Counted from the first letter of the stretch, positions 7,143 through 15,695 are shown. The stretch is DNA of 64,000 nucleotides from Sulfitobacter dubius (GCF_900113435.1 NZ_FOPG01000002.1:434001-498000), one strand, 5' to 3'. Translations and numbers: made by a program. The notes: generated by a model not told the origin, from the letters alone.

Positions 7143-8867
7143 TCAGTAGTCGTAGACCATTTTGCTATCTGTCGGCACGGGGAAATTTACCCGGATTTGA
7201 TAGACATCATCCGTGGTCTCAACCTCGACCTGTCCGTTCAGCTGCCGGGTGAACGCGAGGATTAGCCGCGATCCCAGCCCGGTGCCTGACTTCACCTCTT
7301 CGGGGTTGCCGATGGTGTTGCGCACTTCAAGCATGGCCTTTTCCGGCCCGGTGGAGATGAGCTTGAGCGAAATGAAACCTTTGCCATGCTCTACTGTAGA
7401 GACATATTTAAGGGCATTGGTCAGCGCTTCGGACACCAGCAGTGTCAACGGGGCAGCATCGTCGGCGTCGATCTGAATGGTTTCAAAAGACTGCTCAACC
7501 TTCACACCAGAACTGGAAGCAAGCCCAACGGACAACAATTGGCCCACGATCTCGCGCAGCAATTCGCTCGCGTTGACGCGGACAAGGTCGTCGTTCTGGT
7601 AAAGGTTCTTGTGTACGGTGGCGAGGCTTAGAATACGATCTTGGAGGCGGCGTAGGACAAAACGTGCGTCTTCGCTTTTGGCCTGCCGGATCTGCATGTT
7701 CATGATCGATGAGATAAGTTGCAGGTTGTTCTTAACCCGGTGATGAACCTCTTTCAGCAATATGTTCTTTTGCCGAAGGCTGTCTTCCAATGTTGCCTCG
7801 TCTCGCAGGATAGACTCTGCCATGCCAACAAAAGCCGATTCCATCTCGACCAGTTCGGTGGGCACTGACGGGCCAAGCGTGCCACGGGGGAGGGTGCGGT
7901 TCAGAGCAAAACGGCGCATTTGCCGCCCGAGTTTGCGAATGTGGTTAATCGCCAGTCGGTTCAATGCCCAAAAGGCCACGATTAGGCTCGCCAACCACAT
8001 GGCGATGGGCAAAAGCGCACTCAGCCGCGTAGAAAAACCGGTATCAAGGAAGGGCGTGTTGCTGGGCCAAACGCTCAGCGCGAATACCGTTTCGGGCACA
8101 ATCGGAACAATCGCATAGGCACGTTCTTTGCCGACAGAATTTTGCGAGAGAAAGACGTTCGGATCTTTGGTGGTCAGCAAGGACAAGGCAACATCGTTGG
8201 GATATTCCTCTTTGGCCACGTCCAGCCCGTTCTCTGTCGTGAGGATGTGGCCCATCTTGTTGATGGTCATCATCGCGACACTGCTGTGCTTCCCCTTCGG
8301 CTCGCGGATGGCGTTGATGGCGTCTTCAGGAATGCTGAGCGCCATGAAGCCAATCAATTCGCGGTCTTCATAGACGGGTGCATTGATTAACGTGACCACC
8401 TGATTGCTGACCGCGCCTTGCAGTACCGGCATCGCGCGGCGGACCGGTGCGTCCAGCAATGACTGAAAGCTCTGCTCGTCGGAAAAATCGTGTTCTTGCC
8501 CGGTGGAGGAACAGGTCATACGCCCATCAAGCGCAATGAACCCAACCAGTGAATAGATGTCAGAGGCTTGCTTATATTCCTTGAGGAACGCAGTGCATTC
8601 TTCGGGATCATCCCGGCGCAGGCGCACGATAGAAGTCAGCGCCTCAGCCGCGCCAAAGGCTTCTTGGATCACCCTGCGTTCCGCAGCAGAGGATTGTTCC
8701 GTGACGGCGATCAGCGATAATTCTGCGCTTTGGCGACTTTGATCCGCAATCTGCCGCGTCTGCACAACCGCGATCAACCCAATGGGCAAAAGCGCGAGAG
8801 ACAGAAACAGCAGAATACGGATCGTCAGCCCACGCATCAGATCACCGCTGAAGAAGCCAGATGTCAT
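7143..8867 (-). CDS. Membrane sensor histidine kinase, HisKA_2/HWE class, general stress response
   Basis: A 574-residue kinase. Transmembrane helices are at about 13-35 and 283-303, bracketing a roughly 250-residue extracytoplasmic sensor of Cache-like appearance with two Cys (91 and 119). A HAMP-like linker (304-358) follows, then a HisKA_2 phosphoacceptor region LLKEVHHRVKNNLQLIS with His376 in the HRxKN motif, and an ATPase domain with N-box VSEALTNALKYV and G-box KSGTGLGSRL. It is immediately downstream of ecfG (2 bases between stop and start), so it probably feeds phosphate to PhyR in the cytosol. Met11 (8837) is an alternative start with a GGTGAT site. The stimulus is unknown. Confidence 0.9.
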   Translation of the reverse strand: MTSGFFSGDLMRGLTIRILLFLSLALLPIGLIAVVQTRQIADQSRQSAELSLIAVTEQSSAAERRVIQEAFGAAEALTSIVRLRRDDPEECTAFLKEYKQASDIYSLVGFIALDGRMTCSSTGQEHDFSDEQSFQSLLDAPVRRAMPVLQGAVSNQVVTLINAPVYEDRELIGFMALSIPEDAINAIREPKGKHSSVAMMTINKMGHILTTENGLDVAKEEYPNDVALSLLTTKDPNVFLSQNSVGKERAYAIVPIVPETVFALSVWPSNTPFLDTGFSTRLSALLPIAMWLASLIVAFWALNRLAINHIRKLGRQMRRFALNRTLPRGTLGPSVPTELVEMESAFVGMAESILRDEATLEDSLRQKNILLKEVHHRVKNNLQLISSIMNMQIRQAKSEDARFVLRRLQDRILSLATVHKNLYQNDDLVRVNASELLREIVGQLLSVGLASSSGVKVEQSFETIQIDADDAAPLTLLVSEALTNALKYVSTVEHGKGFISLKLISTGPEKAMLEVRNTIGNPEEVKSGTGLGSRLILAFTRQLNGQVEVETTDDVYQIRVNFPVPTDSKMVYDY

Positions 8868-8869
8868 AC

Positions 8870-9427
8870 TTAGAAAGAAGAAACTTTAGAGGCAGATAGC
8901 ACAGACATAGTGGCATCGTCGGTCATCTCAAGAGATTCATCGTCATGATGGCCAAGCAGTTCGGCAAGGCGTGCACGCGCCCGGTTGGTGCGGCTTTTAA
9001 TCGTGCCGACAGCGACGCCACACATATCAGCTGCTTCTTCATAGGAGAAACCAGAAGCCCCTACCAGCAGCAGTGCCTCGCGTTGCTCATCCTTCAGCAA
9101 GGCAAGGGCCTTACGAAAGTCAGTCATTTGCATGTGACCATCATGGGCAGGTTTTTCGGCGAGACCTTCGGTTAGTACGCCATCCACATCCGAGACTTCG
9201 CGTTTCGCTTTGCGGCGCGAGGAATAATAAGTGTTCCGTAAGATCGTGAAGAGCCAAGCGCGCATATTTGTGCCCTCTTGGAACTTTTCAATGTTGGTCC
9301 ACGCCTTGACCAAAGTGTCCTGCACCATGTCGTCTGCCGTGGCGCCATTGCGGGTCAGGCTGATGGCAAAGGCCCGCATGGCCGGCAGATGTTCTACCAG
9401 CTCGTCGCGCGGATCGGGACGGGTCAT
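8870..9427 (-). CDS. ecfG: ECF sigma factor EcfG (general stress response)
   Basis: An RNA polymerase sigma factor of 185 residues with only regions 2 and 4. Region 2 (about 10-75) includes DDMVQDTLVKAWTNIEKF and the core-binding/-10 segment TNMRAWLFTILRN; region 4 (about 108-160) includes EALLLVGASGFSYEEAADM and GTIKSRTNRARARLAEL. Known biology: EcfG is held by NepR and released when phosphorylated PhyR captures NepR. The start overlaps the nepR stop (TAATG) and the kinase follows, making nepR-ecfG-kinase one operon driven by an EcfG-type promoter, so it is autoregulated. Sites of matching type occur elsewhere in this window. Confidence 0.93.
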   Translation of the reverse strand: MTRPDPRDELVEHLPAMRAFAISLTRNGATADDMVQDTLVKAWTNIEKFQEGTNMRAWLFTILRNTYYSSRRKAKREVSDVDGVLTEGLAEKPAHDGHMQMTDFRKALALLKDEQREALLLVGASGFSYEEAADMCGVAVGTIKSRTNRARARLAELLGHHDDESLEMTDDATMSVLSASKVSSF

Positions 9428-9597
9428 TATGACGTTCCTTTTTCTGAATCCTGTTCCTTCAACTTCTGAAGCAGATCCTTGAAACGGTCAGGGATGCCTT
9501 CATCGAGTGTCTCATCGAAGACACGCTTGAGGTTGTCGTCGATGACGCGCTCGCGCTCGTCCTTGTTTCCTGAATTCACTAACATCACCTCTGGCAT
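9427..9597 (-). CDS. nepR: Anti-sigma factor NepR
   Basis: A 56-residue anti-sigma factor. The core ERVIDDNLKRVFDETLDEG followed by IPDRFKDLLQKLKEQ is the two-helix NepR domain that binds EcfG, or PhyR once phosphorylated. The frame continues upstream to 9666, but that part would cover the promoter inverted repeat, so I use ATG 9597 (weak GAG site); ATG 9585 is also possible. Stop and ecfG start overlap by one base, giving translational coupling suited to a 1:1 anti-sigma/sigma ratio. Confidence 0.9.
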   Translation of the reverse strand: MPEVMLVNSGNKDERERVIDDNLKRVFDETLDEGIPDRFKDLLQKLKEQDSEKGTS

Positions 9598-9631
9598 CGT
9601 CGTCTCGTTTAAATAATTATGTACGCATACT

Positions 9632-9664
9632 GGAACCAAACACAATGTCGGGGTGTTTGGTTCC
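9632..9664. promoter_or_regulatory. Superimposed divergent EcfG promoters (nepR operon and phyR)
   Basis: GGAACCAAACAC (9632-9643), a 9-base centre, and GTGTTTGGTTCC (9653-9664) form a perfect inverted repeat with 12-bp arms. Because of the symmetry each strand reads GGAAC-N17-TGTT, close to the EcfG consensus. The + copy ends 35 bases before phyR and the - copy 42 bases before nepR. Confidence 0.75.
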
Positions 9665-9691
9665 AAGAAAAGTTAAAAAGGATTCGACTAG

Positions 9692-10501
9692 ATGAACGAT
9701 GCGACACAAAAGACCAGCATCAGCGATGAACTGGGAGCCAACATCCCCTACCTTCGCCGGTTCGCGCGGGCGATGACAGGCAGCCAGACCAGCGGCGACA
9801 CATTTGCTGCTGCGGCGCTGGAAGCCATCTTGGTTGATCGCTCGGTGCTCGATGGGGTGGACACAAAGACGGGTCTTTTCAAGGTCTTGTACGGAATTTG
9901 GGCCAGCGCAGGCGCCCCTGTTGAAGAAGGTGAGAGCGGCCCCCGGGCCAAGGCGCAGCGCCATCTTGCCAGCCTGACCAACAACAGCCGCGAAGCGCTT
10001 TTGCTGCACACGATCGAAGGGTTTTCCCACGGGGAAATCGCCAAGATTATCGGTGTGGACGAGGCCGAAGCAGACGAGTTGATCCAGATCGCGCACCGTG
10101 AGATGGCCGACAGCACCTCTGGTTCGGTAATGATTATTGAAGACGAAGCCATCATCGCAATGGATATTGAATCCATCGTCGCAGAGATGGGTCATCGCGT
10201 TACGGGCATCGCGCGCACGCGCGACGAGGCTGTTAAGCTGGGCAAAGCCGATGTGCCAGACCTGATCCTTGCAGACATTCAGCTCGCCGATAACTCTTCA
10301 GGTATTGATGCGGTAAACGACCTGCTGAATGAACTTGGTATGCGTCCCGTAATCTTTATTACCGCGTTCCCTGAGCGCCTGTTGACCGGTGACAAACCCG
10401 AACCAGCCTTCCTGATCTCCAAGCCCTACTCGGTAGATCAAGTCGTTTCGGCAGTATCACAAGCGATGTTCTTCTCCTCCACGGAAACGCTTAACGCCTA
10501 A
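9692..10501 (+). CDS. phyR: Response regulator / anti-anti-sigma factor PhyR
   Basis: A 269-residue protein with the PhyR layout: an N-terminal sigma-factor mimic (about 10-140, with SREALLLHTIEGFSHGEIAK resembling region 4) and a C-terminal receiver (about 146-262). The phosphoacceptor is Asp195 in LILADIQLAD, the acidic pair is Glu150/Asp151, the switch Thr lies in FITAFPERLLTG (the family FATGUY motif) and the conserved Lys is Lys244. When phosphorylated by HWE/HisKA_2 kinases it sequesters NepR and frees EcfG. AAAAAGGA lies 10 bases before the ATG. It is divergent from nepR-ecfG with a shared palindromic promoter. Confidence 0.95.
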   Translation: MNDATQKTSISDELGANIPYLRRFARAMTGSQTSGDTFAAAALEAILVDRSVLDGVDTKTGLFKVLYGIWASAGAPVEEGESGPRAKAQRHLASLTNNSREALLLHTIEGFSHGEIAKIIGVDEAEADELIQIAHREMADSTSGSVMIIEDEAIIAMDIESIVAEMGHRVTGIARTRDEAVKLGKADVPDLILADIQLADNSSGIDAVNDLLNELGMRPVIFITAFPERLLTGDKPEPAFLISKPYSVDQVVSAVSQAMFFSSTETLNA

Positions 10502-10622
10502 GATTGGCTCGATTCCGGCCCGCATCATATATTTGGTTTCCTGCGCATATTACGCTGCGCGGGGAACCTTTGCATCCGGCCCTCAAGCCGCCTACCATCA
10601 CTCAACCACTCAGGAGGCCCCC

Positions 10623-10928
10623 ATGGCCAAGACCCCGACGACAGCCGCCAAAGAGGTTACCATCGACGATCTGTCCAGCCAGATCGCGCTCCTCAAGAAC
10701 GATATTGCATCATTGACCGAGACCTTGGGCGAATACGGCAAAGCCAAATCCGAAGAGATGCGCGACAACGCCCGCACTGCGGCCAACGATTTTGCCGACA
10801 CGGGCCGCCTAAAGGCGATGGAAGCCCAAAAACAGGCCGAAGAGTTTCTGCAAGCCCAGCCTGGCACCGCATTGGGGATCGCCGCAGGCATCGGTTTCCT
10901 AGTTGGTCTTGTGACGGCGCGCCGCTAG
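10623..10928 (+). CDS. DUF883 (ElaB/YqjD-like) membrane-anchored protein
   Basis: A 101-residue protein: a long amphipathic, charged helix with many Ala, Glu, Lys (about 10-75) followed by a single C-terminal hydrophobic segment at about 80-98 (ALGIAAGIGFLVGLV) ending in Arg-Arg. This is the layout of ElaB/YqjD, tail-anchored inner-membrane proteins that in E. coli bind ribosomes in stationary phase. The ATG at 10623 is chosen because AGGAGG lies 5 bases upstream; the frame is open further upstream but without such a site. Coupled to the next gene, whose ATG directly follows its stop; the pair resembles yqjD-yqjE. Confidence 0.8.
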   Translation: MAKTPTTAAKEVTIDDLSSQIALLKNDIASLTETLGEYGKAKSEEMRDNARTAANDFADTGRLKAMEAQKQAEEFLQAQPGTALGIAAGIGFLVGLVTARR

Positions 10929-11279
10929 ATGCTTTCCGCGGTGATGCAACACCTGCGCGGGTCTGCACGGCGCGCAGCACGAACTGCCATGTTGGGCGCA
11001 GGTGCCGCGATCCTGCTACTGATCGGGCTGTTGTTCTTGACGCTTGCCGCGTGGTTGTACCTTGTCACCGTCACCACAGCGATGACGGCTGCGCTGATCC
11101 TCGGCGCGGCATACTTTGGCGTTGGCTTTCTACTGCTTGCACTGGCCGGATCAGACGGCAGCGCACCCCGCCACGCCCCTGATCAAGGGGAGCCAGCCGC
11201 GTCTGAACATGACGGGCTGAAAAATCTGGTTATGGCATTTCTGGCTGGCATAACCGCGGGTCAGAAAGCGCGGCGTTAA
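10929..11279 (+). CDS. Phage-holin-superfamily / YqjE-like membrane protein
   Basis: A 116-residue integral membrane protein with two closely spaced transmembrane helices (about 20-45 and 50-75), a short basic N-terminus (RGSARRAARTA) and a hydrophilic tail. It resembles YqjE-type proteins of the putative holin superfamily III, usually paired with DUF883 proteins as here, where its ATG abuts the DUF883 stop. No evidence of phage origin: neighbours are stress genes and composition is ordinary. The last 50 bases overlap the convergent receiver-like gene. Confidence 0.75.
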   Translation: MLSAVMQHLRGSARRAARTAMLGAGAAILLLIGLLFLTLAAWLYLVTVTTAMTAALILGAAYFGVGFLLLALAGSDGSAPRHAPDQGEPAASEHDGLKNLVMAFLAGITAGQKARR

Positions 11280-11601
11280 CCGCGTTTACTAAGGTTCCGC
11301 TGGAGAACGGTCGCAGGATAAACCGTGGGTGATCCGTCGCCTCAGGCAGGCGCGGCAGATCATTCAAGATACAGATGATCGGGAACCACTCCTGTAAGTT
11401 GCGCAATTCCGGGAGGTATTGATGCAGTTGCTCCTGTCTCAACGAGAGTACGGCAAACTGCGTCTCGCTGATGTTCTCAACCAGTCGGCCGATGTCGAAA
11501 GTTTCTAATACGCCGATTTCCGATTGCGGAAAGGCCGTAGAAAGCGTTTCATTTATGTCTGAACAGACCAATGGGTCCGGTTCGTAGATCAAGATCGACA
11601 T
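11230..11601 (-). CDS. Degenerate receiver-domain protein
   Basis: A single-domain protein of 123 residues with the alpha/beta pattern of a response-regulator receiver: MSILIYEPDPLVCSDINETL keeps an acidic residue after the first strand, and the third strand reads FAVLSLRQE. The phosphoacceptor Asp expected at the end of that strand is replaced (Ser-Leu), and the conserved Lys before the last Pro is Arg (FILRPFS). It therefore probably cannot be phosphorylated in the usual way and may act by protein-protein contact. The start at 11601 has GGGGGAAGACC upstream; a longer frame to 11628 lacks support. Its 3' end overlaps the convergent YqjE-like gene by 50 bases. Confidence 0.7.
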   Translation of the reverse strand: MSILIYEPDPLVCSDINETLSTAFPQSEIGVLETFDIGRLVENISETQFAVLSLRQEQLHQYLPELRNLQEWFPIICILNDLPRLPEATDHPRFILRPFSSGTLVNAVNAALSDPRLCQPEMP

Positions 11602-11689
11602 GGTCTTCCCCCGGTGGGCAAAAGACACGATTTAAGGAAAGCGTCGGAGGGGCGCATTAAACTAGGACATAAGAGAGCAATTTTATAAA

Positions 11690-12418
11690 ATGACGACCCA
11701 ATGCCGCTATTGCCCTCTTCAACGCAAAGATGCCTTCCTGCCGATGTCAAAAGAAGAGCTGAGCTTCATGGAGAAGTTCAAGTCTGGTGAGTTGACCGTC
11801 GAGCCGGGCACGCCGATCTTGTTAGAGGGGTCAAACTCACCCCAACTTTATACCGCGCTTACCGGTATGGGCATCCGTGACAAGACGTTGGAAAACGGCA
11901 GCCGTCAGGTGATTAGCTTTGTTTTCCCCGGAGATTTCATTGGGTTGCAAGCGGGCATAATGGGCGAAATGGGTCATTCGGTAGAGGCCCGAACGCATAT
12001 GCGGTTATGTGTCTTTAACCGCAGTGAATTTTGGAATTTCTTCAAATCTCACCCTGAACGCGCATTTGACATCACATGGCTCGCGGCGATCGAAGAGCAT
12101 TTTATGGGCGAAGTCTTGGCCACCATCGGCCAGCGCACCGCGATACAGGCCATCGCATGGGCCATGGTTAAGATTTTTGAGCGGGGCAAGTCGCTGGGCA
12201 TGGTCACCCAAAATCAGATGCCGCTGCCCTATTCACAGCGCGACCTTGCCGATGCGCTTGGCCTATCGGTGGTGCATACGAATAAGATGCTCGCCGCGCT
12301 CAAAGAACGTCAGTTGCTTTCATGGTCTGACCGCGTGCTGCAAATCAACAACCTTGAAGCGCTGGCTGAAAAGGGAATGACAACCCTTGAGGGGCGGCAA
12401 AAACGCCCGCTGTTGTAA
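11690..12418 (+). CDS. Crp/Fnr-family transcriptional regulator
   Basis: A 242-residue regulator with a cyclic-nucleotide-binding-like beta-roll (about 25-120) and a C-terminal winged helix-turn-helix in which YSQRDLADALGLSVVHTNKM is the recognition region. The N-terminus has CRYCPL (Cys5, Cys8) and a further Cys107 (RLCVFNR), reminiscent of FNR iron-sulfur ligands but short of the four Cys of canonical FNR, so oxygen sensing through a [4Fe-4S] cluster is not established. It is followed 6 bases later by the convergent YihY gene. Its position among stress genes suggests a link to stress or respiratory adaptation; targets are unknown. Confidence 0.85.
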   Translation: MTTQCRYCPLQRKDAFLPMSKEELSFMEKFKSGELTVEPGTPILLEGSNSPQLYTALTGMGIRDKTLENGSRQVISFVFPGDFIGLQAGIMGEMGHSVEARTHMRLCVFNRSEFWNFFKSHPERAFDITWLAAIEEHFMGEVLATIGQRTAIQAIAWAMVKIFERGKSLGMVTQNQMPLPYSQRDLADALGLSVVHTNKMLAALKERQLLSWSDRVLQINNLEALAEKGMTTLEGRQKRPLL

Positions 12419-12424
12419 GCCCAT

Positions 12425-13360
12425 TTAGTCGTTGGTCACGTCGATATAGGTATCCGCCGCTTCGGCCCCGCGCCGCCCGCGTGGCTTGGCTGCGCCGATA
12501 GTGCTGTCAGATCGCGTACGCCGCTCAACTTGCGCGTTCAGCGCGGCCCCAAATAGGATCAGAAAACTGCTGATCCAAAGCCAAATAAGCATCGCAATAA
12601 CGGCACCGATAGAGCCATAAACCTGATTGTAGTTGCCAAAATTGGCCACATAGTAAGAAAAGCCGATAGAGACGATAGCCCATGACAGCACCGCAAGGAT
12701 CGCCCCGCTGCTGAGCCATGGCAAGCGCGCTGCGCGTCGGTTCGGGCCAAAGCGGTAAAGCACGCCAACCCCGGCAAAAAGCACCACGGTCGCCACAGTC
12801 CAACGGAGCAGATCAGCCACGACATTGCCAAAGGGGCCTAGGGGTATAAAGGCAAGTATGATCGGCGCAATCACAACGGCCAACAGCGCCACAATCCCAA
12901 CTGCAACAAGGCTAACTGTCAGCAGCAGCGCATGCAGGTAATGTTTTGCCGTATTACGATTACGTTCATTATAGACGGAGTTCAGCCCGATCACCATCGC
13001 GCCGACCCCCGCCCGCGCCGACCACAACGCAACCAGCAACGATGCGATACCCGCCCAACCCAGCGTATCGGCCCGCGCGGTAACCAGCCCGGTCACCTGC
13101 GTATTAATGATGTCGTAAACATCATCGGGCAGCAGCCCGCGCACGTCTTCCAACTGCGCCACAACGACCACCGGATCAGATATCAACCCGAGCAGGGCAA
13201 TCAAAGCGGCCAGCGCTGGAAACAGCGACAGCATGGCGAAAAAAGCCACCCCAGCCGAGATCAAAGCAAGGTTTTCGTCCGCCGCCTGCTTGAGGCTTGC
13301 CTTAAAGGCATCCCAATAGATCGCCGGTCGGGTTGGGGGACTGCGCAGCACCAAAGCCAT
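12425..13360 (-). CDS. YihY/BrkB-family membrane protein
   Basis: A 311-residue polytopic inner-membrane protein with about six transmembrane helices between residues 35 and 285, family motifs NLALISAGVAFFAMLSLFPA near the first helix and SVYNERNRN in a loop, and a charged C-terminal tail (RRTRSDS onward). The family was once called ribonuclease BN by error; its real function is undefined. AAAGGA directly touches the ATG at 13360, so a start a few codons later (GTG codon 4) is possible. It lies 42 bases after the formate/nitrite channel gene and is probably cotranscribed with it. Confidence 0.8.
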   Translation of the reverse strand: MALVLRSPPTRPAIYWDAFKASLKQAADENLALISAGVAFFAMLSLFPALAALIALLGLISDPVVVVAQLEDVRGLLPDDVYDIINTQVTGLVTARADTLGWAGIASLLVALWSARAGVGAMVIGLNSVYNERNRNTAKHYLHALLLTVSLVAVGIVALLAVVIAPIILAFIPLGPFGNVVADLLRWTVATVVLFAGVGVLYRFGPNRRAARLPWLSSGAILAVLSWAIVSIGFSYYVANFGNYNQVYGSIGAVIAMLIWLWISSFLILFGAALNAQVERRTRSDSTIGAAKPRGRRGAEAADTYIDVTND

Positions 13361-13402
13361 TCCTTTCGATCCGATCCCGGCACAAACCGGTACCGTGTAA
13401 CT

Positions 13403-14242
13403 TTACTCAACATCGTCGCGGACCTGACCCCAAGCAACAAGGGTAAAGACCAACGTGCCGCCGATGATGTTGCCAACAAGCACCGGCAGGAAGAAGCCAA
13501 AGAGCGCCTGACTGAATCCCAAACCGCCATGCAGCATCAGCGCTGCCATCTCGACCGAGCCCGCAACGATATGGGTGAAATCCCCCGCCGCGATGAGCCA
13601 AGTAAAGGTAAGGATCAGGAAAAACGCCGCCTCATCGGCTTCGGGCAACATCCAAACGATCAGCGCGACAATCACCCCTGCAGGAATAGCGCGCCAAAAT
13701 CCCTCTGACGGGGGCATGCCGGTCGCATGTTCCGATAGGCTTATAATGGCAGGTAGGATCTCGGCGGGAATGGCGGGCGTATAAATGAACAGCGCCGCGG
13801 CTGCAAAAGCACCGATCACATTGGCCCCCAAAACCACGCCCCACAGCCGCAGGAGGCTGCCAAAAACCTGCCAACTGCGTTCCTGCATCAGAGGTAAAAC
13901 GGTGGTGATCGTGTTTTCGGTAAACAACTGCATCCGGCCCATGATGACCGCGATGAAACCCAGCGAATAACCAAGGTTCTCCAAAAGGAAACGCCAGCTA
14001 GCGTCCGCCAGATAGGTCCGAAAGATCGCTTCACCCAAGACCGAAAGACTGATCAGCATCCCTGCCGAGATCCCCGACCAGATCAGCGACCGGTTGGTGC
14101 GGTTCAACTCATCCCGACCTTCGCGCCGGATCACCTCATAGATCAGTTTAGGCGAAAGCGCCGCCGCTTCACTGACAGAGCGTTCTTCGGCTTCTTCCTG
14201 CACGGCGGAAGTGGGGGGCTTTTTTTGGATCAATGGGGCCAT
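13403..14242 (-). CDS. Formate/nitrite transporter (FNT) family protein
   Basis: A 279-residue inner-membrane channel-type protein with a hydrophilic N-terminal extension (about 1-50, Glu-rich) and six membrane helices after it; conserved FNT-like segments are GEAIFRT, LGYSLGFIAVIMG and TENTITTVLPLM. FNT proteins move formate, nitrite, hydrosulfide or lactate, but this YfdC-like subgroup has no assigned substrate. The start at 14242 has AGGAAA 9 bases upstream; a longer frame to 14296 lacks a site. It precedes the YihY gene in the same direction. Confidence 0.8.
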   Translation of the reverse strand: MAPLIQKKPPTSAVQEEAEERSVSEAAALSPKLIYEVIRREGRDELNRTNRSLIWSGISAGMLISLSVLGEAIFRTYLADASWRFLLENLGYSLGFIAVIMGRMQLFTENTITTVLPLMQERSWQVFGSLLRLWGVVLGANVIGAFAAAALFIYTPAIPAEILPAIISLSEHATGMPPSEGFWRAIPAGVIVALIVWMLPEADEAAFFLILTFTWLIAAGDFTHIVAGSVEMAALMLHGGLGFSQALFGFFLPVLVGNIIGGTLVFTLVAWGQVRDDVE

Positions 14243-14432
14243 CAGTGGTTTCCTGAAAATCATGGACATCATGAACATAGCCCGCCGCCGCTTCACGCAC
14301 AGTAAAAAGCCAATTCTACCCAGTTCGCACAGTTGTTTCGCGCCCCGTCATAACTGTCAGCTGCGCCGCGCCCTCATCTTCATCCTTTCCTAAATACCGT
14401 CTGCCCTATCTACTTGGCAAAACCGCATGCGT

Positions 14433-15695
14433 TCATCTCCGCCCAGCCTGCGCACTGCTCAACGCCAACCCTTCCACAATCGCTGTCAATGCCGCCCCCC
14501 GGTGCAACTCCGCACGCGGGAAGCGCGCGCGCAGGGCGGCCTCGACAACCTCCATCAAGCTTGAACCACCGACAAAGATCAACCGATCCACCGCTGCGGG
14601 CTCAATCCCCGCGTGGTTCAATGTGGCTACAGCCGCGGTTCCGATTTGTTCGGCCAGTTTGGAAAGCCGCTTCCGCATCCAGTCACGGGGCAACGGAAGC
14701 GTGGCGCGGGGTTTTAGCATCGGCACGTCAATCACCGGGTCCGCATCCCCTTCGGCTCCTGCGCCATTGGCCCGGATCTTGCCTGCTTCAACGGCGAACG
14801 CAAGATCATGACCAAGCTCTTCTTCAAGCACTTTAATCAGCCGGGCCAAGCGTTTGGGGTGTTCGGCGAACTTATGTAACTCTGCGGCTGCCTTGCGGGT
14901 ATCGGGGCCGTAAAGAAACGGAATTTTCGCCCAAGTCGCCAAGTCATTAAAGATCGCATTCGGTGCAAGATGGGTGTCGCCGCCAAAGGCATGACGGATT
15001 TCGCTGCCCATGCCCAGTTGCGGCATCACCCGACCAATAGACAGGGACCGATCAAAGTCCGTCCCGCCAAGGCGGATGCCGTGGCTGCCCAGAATGTCGA
15101 TCCCCTCATTGCCGCGCTGCCGGAACAGGGTGAAATCCGATGTGCCGCCGCCAATATCGACCACCAGCCCCAGATCGCCCGGTTGCAAGGCCGCGCGGTT
15201 GGCAAGCGCTGCGGCTTCTGGTTCGTTCATGAAATCCACACGGTCAAAACCCGCTCGGCCATAGGCTTCGCGCAAATCTGTCAGCGCTTGGGCATCGCGC
15301 GCGTCGTCCGCAGAGTGAAAGCGCACCGGACGGCCCGAAAGTGCGGCATCAAACTGCTTGCCCGTGGCCGCTTCGGCCTGTGACTTCACCCGCGCTAGAA
15401 AGCGCGCGACAATGTCAATGAAATCAAGCCGCTCGCCCAACAGCACCCGGCGTTCGCGCATGAGCCTTGTGCCCAGCAGGCTTTTCAACCCGCGCATATA
15501 GCGCCCCTCGGATCCGGCAAGCAGCGCGTCAGACGCGGCGGCGCCAATGCGCATTTCTTTCGCCTCGAAATCGAAAAAGACCGCCGTCGGCAGGGTCTGT
15601 GCCTCGGCCTCCAGTGCGATCAGTTGCGGTGTTCCATCAACGGCAATACCCGCAGCGGTGTTGGACGTCCCAAAATCGATCCCCAGCGTGGCCAT
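14433..15695 (-). CDS. Hsp70-family protein (YegD-like)
   Basis: A 420-residue actin-fold ATPase of the Hsp70 class. Phosphate loop 1 is IDFGTSNTA (residues 6-14), loop 2 is VVDIGGGTSDFT near 178-190, and the adenosine loop is FVGGSSLMEVV near 375. The substrate-binding domain and C-terminal lid of DnaK are missing, as in YegD, so it is unlikely to be a general foldase. It is convergent with nothing and divergent from the ABC binding-protein gene; the 190-base gap to the FNT gene shows no strong terminator. Placement next to stress genes suggests a proteostasis role; direct function is unknown. Confidence 0.85.
   Translation of the reverse strand: MATLGIDFGTSNTAAGIAVDGTPQLIALEAEAQTLPTAVFFDFEAKEMRIGAAASDALLAGSEGRYMRGLKSLLGTRLMRERRVLLGERLDFIDIVARFLARVKSQAEAATGKQFDAALSGRPVRFHSADDARDAQALTDLREAYGRAGFDRVDFMNEPEAAALANRAALQPGDLGLVVDIGGGTSDFTLFRQRGNEGIDILGSHGIRLGGTDFDRSLSIGRVMPQLGMGSEIRHAFGGDTHLAPNAIFNDLATWAKIPFLYGPDTRKAAAELHKFAEHPKRLARLIKVLEEELGHDLAFAVEAGKIRANGAGAEGDADPVIDVPMLKPRATLPLPRDWMRKRLSKLAEQIGTAAVATLNHAGIEPAAVDRLIFVGGSSLMEVVEAALRARFPRAELHRGAALTAIVEGLALSSAQAGRR

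Noticed and set aside
10563-10567. GGAAC before the DUF883 gene as an EcfG -35 box
   Set aside because: At 16 and 17 bp downstream the bases read CAAG and AAGC, not NGTT.
10929-11279. Prophage holin
   Set aside because: Only superfamily similarity; neighbours are stress genes, no lysin, integrase or structural phage genes are present.
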